In this document: in pieces, positions 61,266 to 64,000 of the stretch | How positions within the stretch are numbered: position 1 is the stretch's first letter | Layout: the number at the start of each line of letters is the position of its first letter | NCBI RefSeq assembly: GCF_004827385.1 | Contig: NZ_SRXN01000018.1 | Location: 62,001 to 126,000 of the forward strand | Direction: 5' to 3' | Source: Ensifer sp. MPMI2T | GTDB lineage: Bacteria > Pseudomonadota > Alphaproteobacteria > Rhizobiales > Rhizobiaceae | DNA length: 64,000 nt | Program-made: the position numbers and the translations under genes | The notes under the pieces: model-generated | The model's input: the letters and a program-made list of their open reading frames with translations, nothing else | Told to the model about the DNA's origin: nothing | Database searches by the model: none

Positions 61266-62336
61266 ATGCGGATTCTCATCACAGGTGGCGCCGGCTTCAT
61301 CGGCTCTGCGGTCTGCCGGCATCTGGTTGCGAATGGGGCCGAGCGGGTCGTCAATGTCGACAAGCTCACCTATGCCGGCAATCTCCAGTCCTTGCGAGCG
61401 GTGGACAATCACCCGAGCTATGTTTTCTACCGGGCGGACATCCGCAACGAGCAATCGCTCCTGGACATCATGCGCCTCGAGCGCGTCGACGCCATCATGC
61501 ATCTCGCGGCCGAAAGCCATGTCGATCGATCGATCGACGGGCCTGCCGCATTTGCGGAAACGAATGTCCTCGGCACGGTCCGTCTGCTTTCCGCGGCGCT
61601 CGCCTATTGGTCCGAGCTCGGCCCGGCAGCGCGCGATCGGTTCCGCTTTCACCATGTCTCCACCGACGAGGTGTTCGGGGATCTCCCTTTCTCCGGCGGC
61701 GTTTTTGTCGAAGAGACGCGCTACGCGCCTTCGTCGCCCTATGCGGCGTCGAAGGCGGCGGCGGATCATTTCGTGCGTGCATGGCACCAGACTTACGGGC
61801 TGCCGGTGGTGCTCTCGAACTCCTCCAACAATTACGGGCCGTTTCATTTTCCGGAGAAGCTGATCCCCCTGACGATCATTAACGCGATCGAGGAAAAGCC
61901 GCTGCCACTCTATGGGTCGGGAGCGAATGTCCGCGACTGGCTCCATGTCGAGGACCATGCACGGGCGCTGGAGCTCGTAATGAGGGAGGGGAGGCCAGGG
62001 GAGAGCTACAACATCGGCGCCCGGGCCGCGCGCAACAACCTGTCGGTGGTGGAGAGCATCTGCGATTTGCTCGACATGCGCCTGCCGCGCAAGGGCGGCG
62101 AAAGCTATCGCGACCTCATCACCCTTGTCGCCGACCGGCCCGGTCATGATCGGCGCTATGCGATCGATCCTTCCAAGATCGAGCGTGAGCTTGGTTGGAG
62201 GCCAAAGCGGGGGTTCGAGGAAGGACTGAGCGACACGGTCGATTGGTACCTCGCCAACGGCTGGTGGTGGGAGCCGATCCGACGCGAGCGCTATAACGGC
62301 GCACGTCTCGGCGGACGTCGCCGGAGCGTTGCGTGA
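61266..62336 (+). CDS. wgaI: WgaI (ExpA9): dTDP-glucose 4,6-dehydratase (RmlB)
   Basis: This 356-residue extended SDR has RILITGGAGFIGSAVCRHL at the N-terminus, HLAAESHVDRSI, the catalytic triad region HVSTDEVFG, YAASKAAADHFVRAW (YxxxK), and NSSNNYGPFHFPEKLIPL. All are diagnostic of RmlB. The ATG at 61266 follows GAGGAGG. Its stop overlaps the GTG start of the wgaJ fragment by 4 bases, as expected if the operon once continued. Confidence 0.95.
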   Translation: MRILITGGAGFIGSAVCRHLVANGAERVVNVDKLTYAGNLQSLRAVDNHPSYVFYRADIRNEQSLLDIMRLERVDAIMHLAAESHVDRSIDGPAAFAETNVLGTVRLLSAALAYWSELGPAARDRFRFHHVSTDEVFGDLPFSGGVFVEETRYAPSSPYAASKAAADHFVRAWHQTYGLPVVLSNSSNNYGPFHFPEKLIPLTIINAIEEKPLPLYGSGANVRDWLHVEDHARALELVMREGRPGESYNIGARAARNNLSVVESICDLLDMRLPRKGGESYRDLITLVADRPGHDRRYAIDPSKIERELGWRPKRGFEEGLSDTVDWYLANGWWWEPIRRERYNGARLGGRRRSVA

Positions 62337-62461
62337 GAATTGTGGTGACTGGCTGCAAAGGGCACCTGTTGCAGTGCCTCGTCGGTCGAACAGGCGTGTG
62401 GACGGCCGAGGTCGTTAAGGCGTCTGGTGCGTCGACGGGGCTGCAAGCCCGCTGGGCGTGA
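62333..62461 (+). pseudogene. wgaJ: wgaJ (expA10, rmlD) 5' fragment: truncated dTDP-4-dehydrorhamnose reductase
   Basis: The GTG at 62333 overlaps the wgaI stop by 4 bases and opens a 42-codon frame starting VRIVVTGCKGHLLQCLV. This is the Rossmann start of RmlD (RIVVTGxxGxL). After roughly 20 codons the similarity is lost, and the frame stops at 62459-62461; a full RmlD has about 290-300 residues. The opposite-strand siderophore gene ends 11 bases further on. Order, overlap and N-terminal motif all say this is the remains of the last wga gene, cut by a deletion or rearrangement. Confidence 0.8.
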
Positions 62462-62471
62462 GGAGCCATTT

Positions 62472-63542
62472 TCAGATCGCGCTGACTTGGCGCAGATCAT
62501 GCCAGTAGGCGGCGACCGATTGCTCCTCTTTCGTGAATCCACGGTCGCGAAGGGTTGCCCGAACAGCCTTTGCCGTCCCTCTTTCGCTGGCTATCCAGGC
62601 AAATCGCTTCCGGGACGCGTCCGGAAATTCCATGCTGGCAATGGCACGCGCCAGGCCGCCGCGACAGTCGCCGTCGTGATCGTCACGATAAAGCCATCTG
62701 GTTTCGACGGCCGCCTTGCTTGTGAAGAAGATCGTATCAGTCGGGCTGCCAACCTCGATCATCACGGTCGCGGTCGCACGCTCATCAAGGGACTCCAGAA
62801 TTCGCGATATTGCCGGCAGAGCAGTCTCGTCTCCGGCAAGTAGATACCATGCCGCGTCACTGTATCCTCCACCACTCGGTCCCGCCGCACCGACGACGTC
62901 ACCGCGCCTTGCCCGCATCGCCCATCGGGAACCGGGACCTTCCGCGCTATGAAGCACGAAATCGACGGCAATTATGTGGTCTTCGGGCTCGACAGAACGG
63001 ACCGTGTAGGCCCGCCAGATCGGCGCGACATCGGGTGGTGACGGTTCCAGTCGACTTCGCCGGGACGCGTGCTGCTCGGCAAGCTCTTCGAAATTGAAGA
63101 GGATGCGCAAATGCAGGTCATCCAACGTCTCGAAGGACCGAGCATCGGCTGCCCTAAAACGGATCCGCCTTATCCTGGGTGTAATATCGACGATGTCGTC
63201 CACCGTCAGAACGGAAAAGCTGGGCGGCAGATGACGCTGAAGACAGTCTTCGCTCCACACGATGCGAATTGTTCCGGGGGCCGGGTCTTCTGCAACAGCG
63301 TCCTGGAGCCAGACCTTGGCGAAATACAAGCTCTCAAGATCGGAGGCAGCAATATCAACCTCGATGCCACCGTCCATCAGCCTCAATATTCCTGAGACCG
63401 CGGGCAAATCGACGAACAAGCTGTCGCCGGATAAGCGGGCGTCGACATCGTGTTCGTGCAGGTGTTCGTGCAGGCGTTCGAAGAGGTGCTTGGGCCTATT
63501 CGCGACGATTTTTGCCTGCAGCTTGTAAGGGAGTTCTCTCAT
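62472..63542 (-). CDS. Siderophore-interacting FAD protein with N-terminal DUF2218 domain
   Basis: This 356-residue protein has two parts. Residues about 1-90 (MRELPYKLQAKIVANRPKHL...) fit the DUF2218 domain. Residues about 105-350 are a SIP/ViuB ferric-siderophore reductase: the FAD-binding segment IWRAYTVRSVE, the HIIAVDFVLHS strand, GPSGGGYSDAAWYLLAGDETALPAI, and the C-terminal ERGTAKAVRATLRDRG. It would release iron by NADPH- or flavin-linked reduction in the cytoplasm. The start at 63542 overlaps the upstream acetyltransferase stop by 4 bases (ATGA). Confidence 0.9.
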   Translation of the reverse strand: MRELPYKLQAKIVANRPKHLFERLHEHLHEHDVDARLSGDSLFVDLPAVSGILRLMDGGIEVDIAASDLESLYFAKVWLQDAVAEDPAPGTIRIVWSEDCLQRHLPPSFSVLTVDDIVDITPRIRRIRFRAADARSFETLDDLHLRILFNFEELAEQHASRRSRLEPSPPDVAPIWRAYTVRSVEPEDHIIAVDFVLHSAEGPGSRWAMRARRGDVVGAAGPSGGGYSDAAWYLLAGDETALPAISRILESLDERATATVMIEVGSPTDTIFFTSKAAVETRWLYRDDHDGDCRGGLARAIASMEFPDASRKRFAWIASERGTAKAVRATLRDRGFTKEEQSVAAYWHDLRQVSAI

Positions 63543-64000
63543 GGACCTGCCTCGCCCGGGACGACGCCCGGGTGCCATAGCCGGTTCGAGAAGAAGTGCT
63601 GCCTGGAAATCGACATGATCGCCGCTCGCTTCGTCGGGAGGTCAACGGTTCGTATGTGAGCAAATCCCGAGCGTTGCAGATTGCGCAGTTGGCGCTGGTG
63701 CGCCGCACTCGGCTCTTGCACGATCCGCTCTGTGCGCGGGTCGTCGAGAAACATCAGGTGCAGAAGGGAGGGCAGCCAGGCCGTGAACCAGCGCTTTCCG
63801 CGGAAGGCTCCCTCGCCGACAATGACGTGGCAGCCTCGGTCGTAGTCGCCGGCGCCGCAGAAGGGACCGATCAAATCCTCCTTCGCCCAGTAAATCTCAA
63901 AATAGGAGAATGCCTGTTCATTGAAGCGTCCTATCAGCGGTATGACATGCGGATCAGCGAGCATGCGTTCGAGATATCGTCTGTGGGCAGCTTCGCTTCC
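63539..64000 (-). CDS. RhbD/IucB-like siderophore acetyltransferase (partial, runs off window end)
   Basis: The frame is open to the window edge (153 residues seen, with codons for GSEAAHRRYLER preceding the first internal ATG at 63964). It has the GNAT-type siderophore acetylase features NEQAFSYFEIYWAKEDLIGP and CHVIVGEGAFRGKRW, and its C-terminus ends HPGVVPGEAGP. Homologues IucB and RhbD acetylate the hydroxylamino group of a diamine or lysine in hydroxamate siderophores such as aerobactin and rhizobactin 1021. The overlap with the reductase gene shows they are one operon, whose remainder lies to the right of the window. Confidence 0.85.
   Translation of the reverse strand, partial: GSEAAHRRYLERMLADPHVIPLIGRFNEQAFSYFEIYWAKEDLIGPFCGAGDYDRGCHVIVGEGAFRGKRWFTAWLPSLLHLMFLDDPRTERIVQEPSAAHQRQLRNLQRSGFAHIRTVDLPTKRAAIMSISRQHFFSNRLWHPGVVPGEAGP

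Noticed and set aside
62438-62450. GGGCT-GCA-AGCCC repeat near the wgaJ breakpoint as a mobile-element end
   Set aside because: Five-base arms are too short, no target duplication or transposase is present, and such repeats are common in this DNA. It may at most be a weak terminator.
1-64000. Plasmid origin (repABC), tRNA or rRNA genes, CRISPR arrays, intact insertion sequences
   Set aside because: None of their sequence hallmarks were seen on either strand, although faint remnants could be missed by eye.

Overview
The window reads as a high-GC alphaproteobacterial replicon of the Sinorhizobium/Ensifer type, most likely a chromid or megaplasmid. The best evidence is a succinoglycan depolymerase gene (exsH) with its exs two-component pair, and a nearly complete galactoglucan (exopolysaccharide II, exp/wg) biosynthesis cluster. 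Gene order and protein types in the second cluster match S. meliloti expE8-E1, D2-D1, G, C, A1-A9. In S. meliloti, to my knowledge, the exo/exs and exp clusters lie far apart on pSymB, so this is probably a relative with a different arrangement. No replication origin, rRNA, tRNA, CRISPR array or intact insertion sequence was seen.

Layout. 1-12.7 kb: a cut-off SbmA/BacA-like ABC exporter; a small XRE regulator; a TetR/MFS efflux pair with three operator copies between them; exsF/exsG (response regulator and HWE kinase); exsH (GH16 glycanase with RTX repeats); and a ribose-type sugar ABC system with an epimerase. 12.7-16.3 kb: an S41-like protein, a DUF1772-like membrane protein, an M50/CBS protease and a small cysteine-rich periplasmic protein. 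16.4-23.8 kb: a LacI regulator divergent from a six-gene sugar operon (oxidoreductase, isomerase, CUT1 transporter), with a perfect LacI operator. 23.9-29.3 kb: a galactofuranose-type ytfQRT-yjfF operon ending in its own GntR/FCD regulator. 29.4-33.5 kb: an operon of a GshB-like ATP-grasp ligase, a DUF1704/QEGLA metallopeptidase, an N-formylglutamate amidohydrolase-like protein and a 70-residue protein. 33.9-35.6 kb: an adenylate cyclase with TPRs.

36-62.3 kb is the galactoglucan cluster. wgeA-H (RTX protein, glycosyltransferases, methyltransferase, membrane protein, hydrolase) and wgdB/wgdA (type I secretion) run leftward. wggR (MarR-type activator), wgcA and wgaA-I (glycosyltransferases, two pyruvyltransferase paralogues, a secreted hydrolase-like protein, dTDP-sugar enzymes) run rightward. 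The wgeA, wgdA/wggR and wgaA promoter regions share a CTTCAA-N3-TTGAAG palindrome, the likely WggR site. The last cluster gene, wgaJ (dTDP-4-dehydrorhamnose reductase), survives only as its first few dozen codons at 62.33 kb. Siderophore genes on the other strand follow at once (a DUF2218/SIP ferric-siderophore reductase and a RhbD/IucB-like acetyltransferase running off the end), so this point looks like a rearrangement junction.

The most interesting little-described system is the ATP-grasp/QEGLA/FGase/70-residue operon, which has the composition of a peptide-tagging and untagging pathway. The clearest evolutionary signals are the truncated wgaJ and the shared regulatory elements of the galactoglucan promoters.
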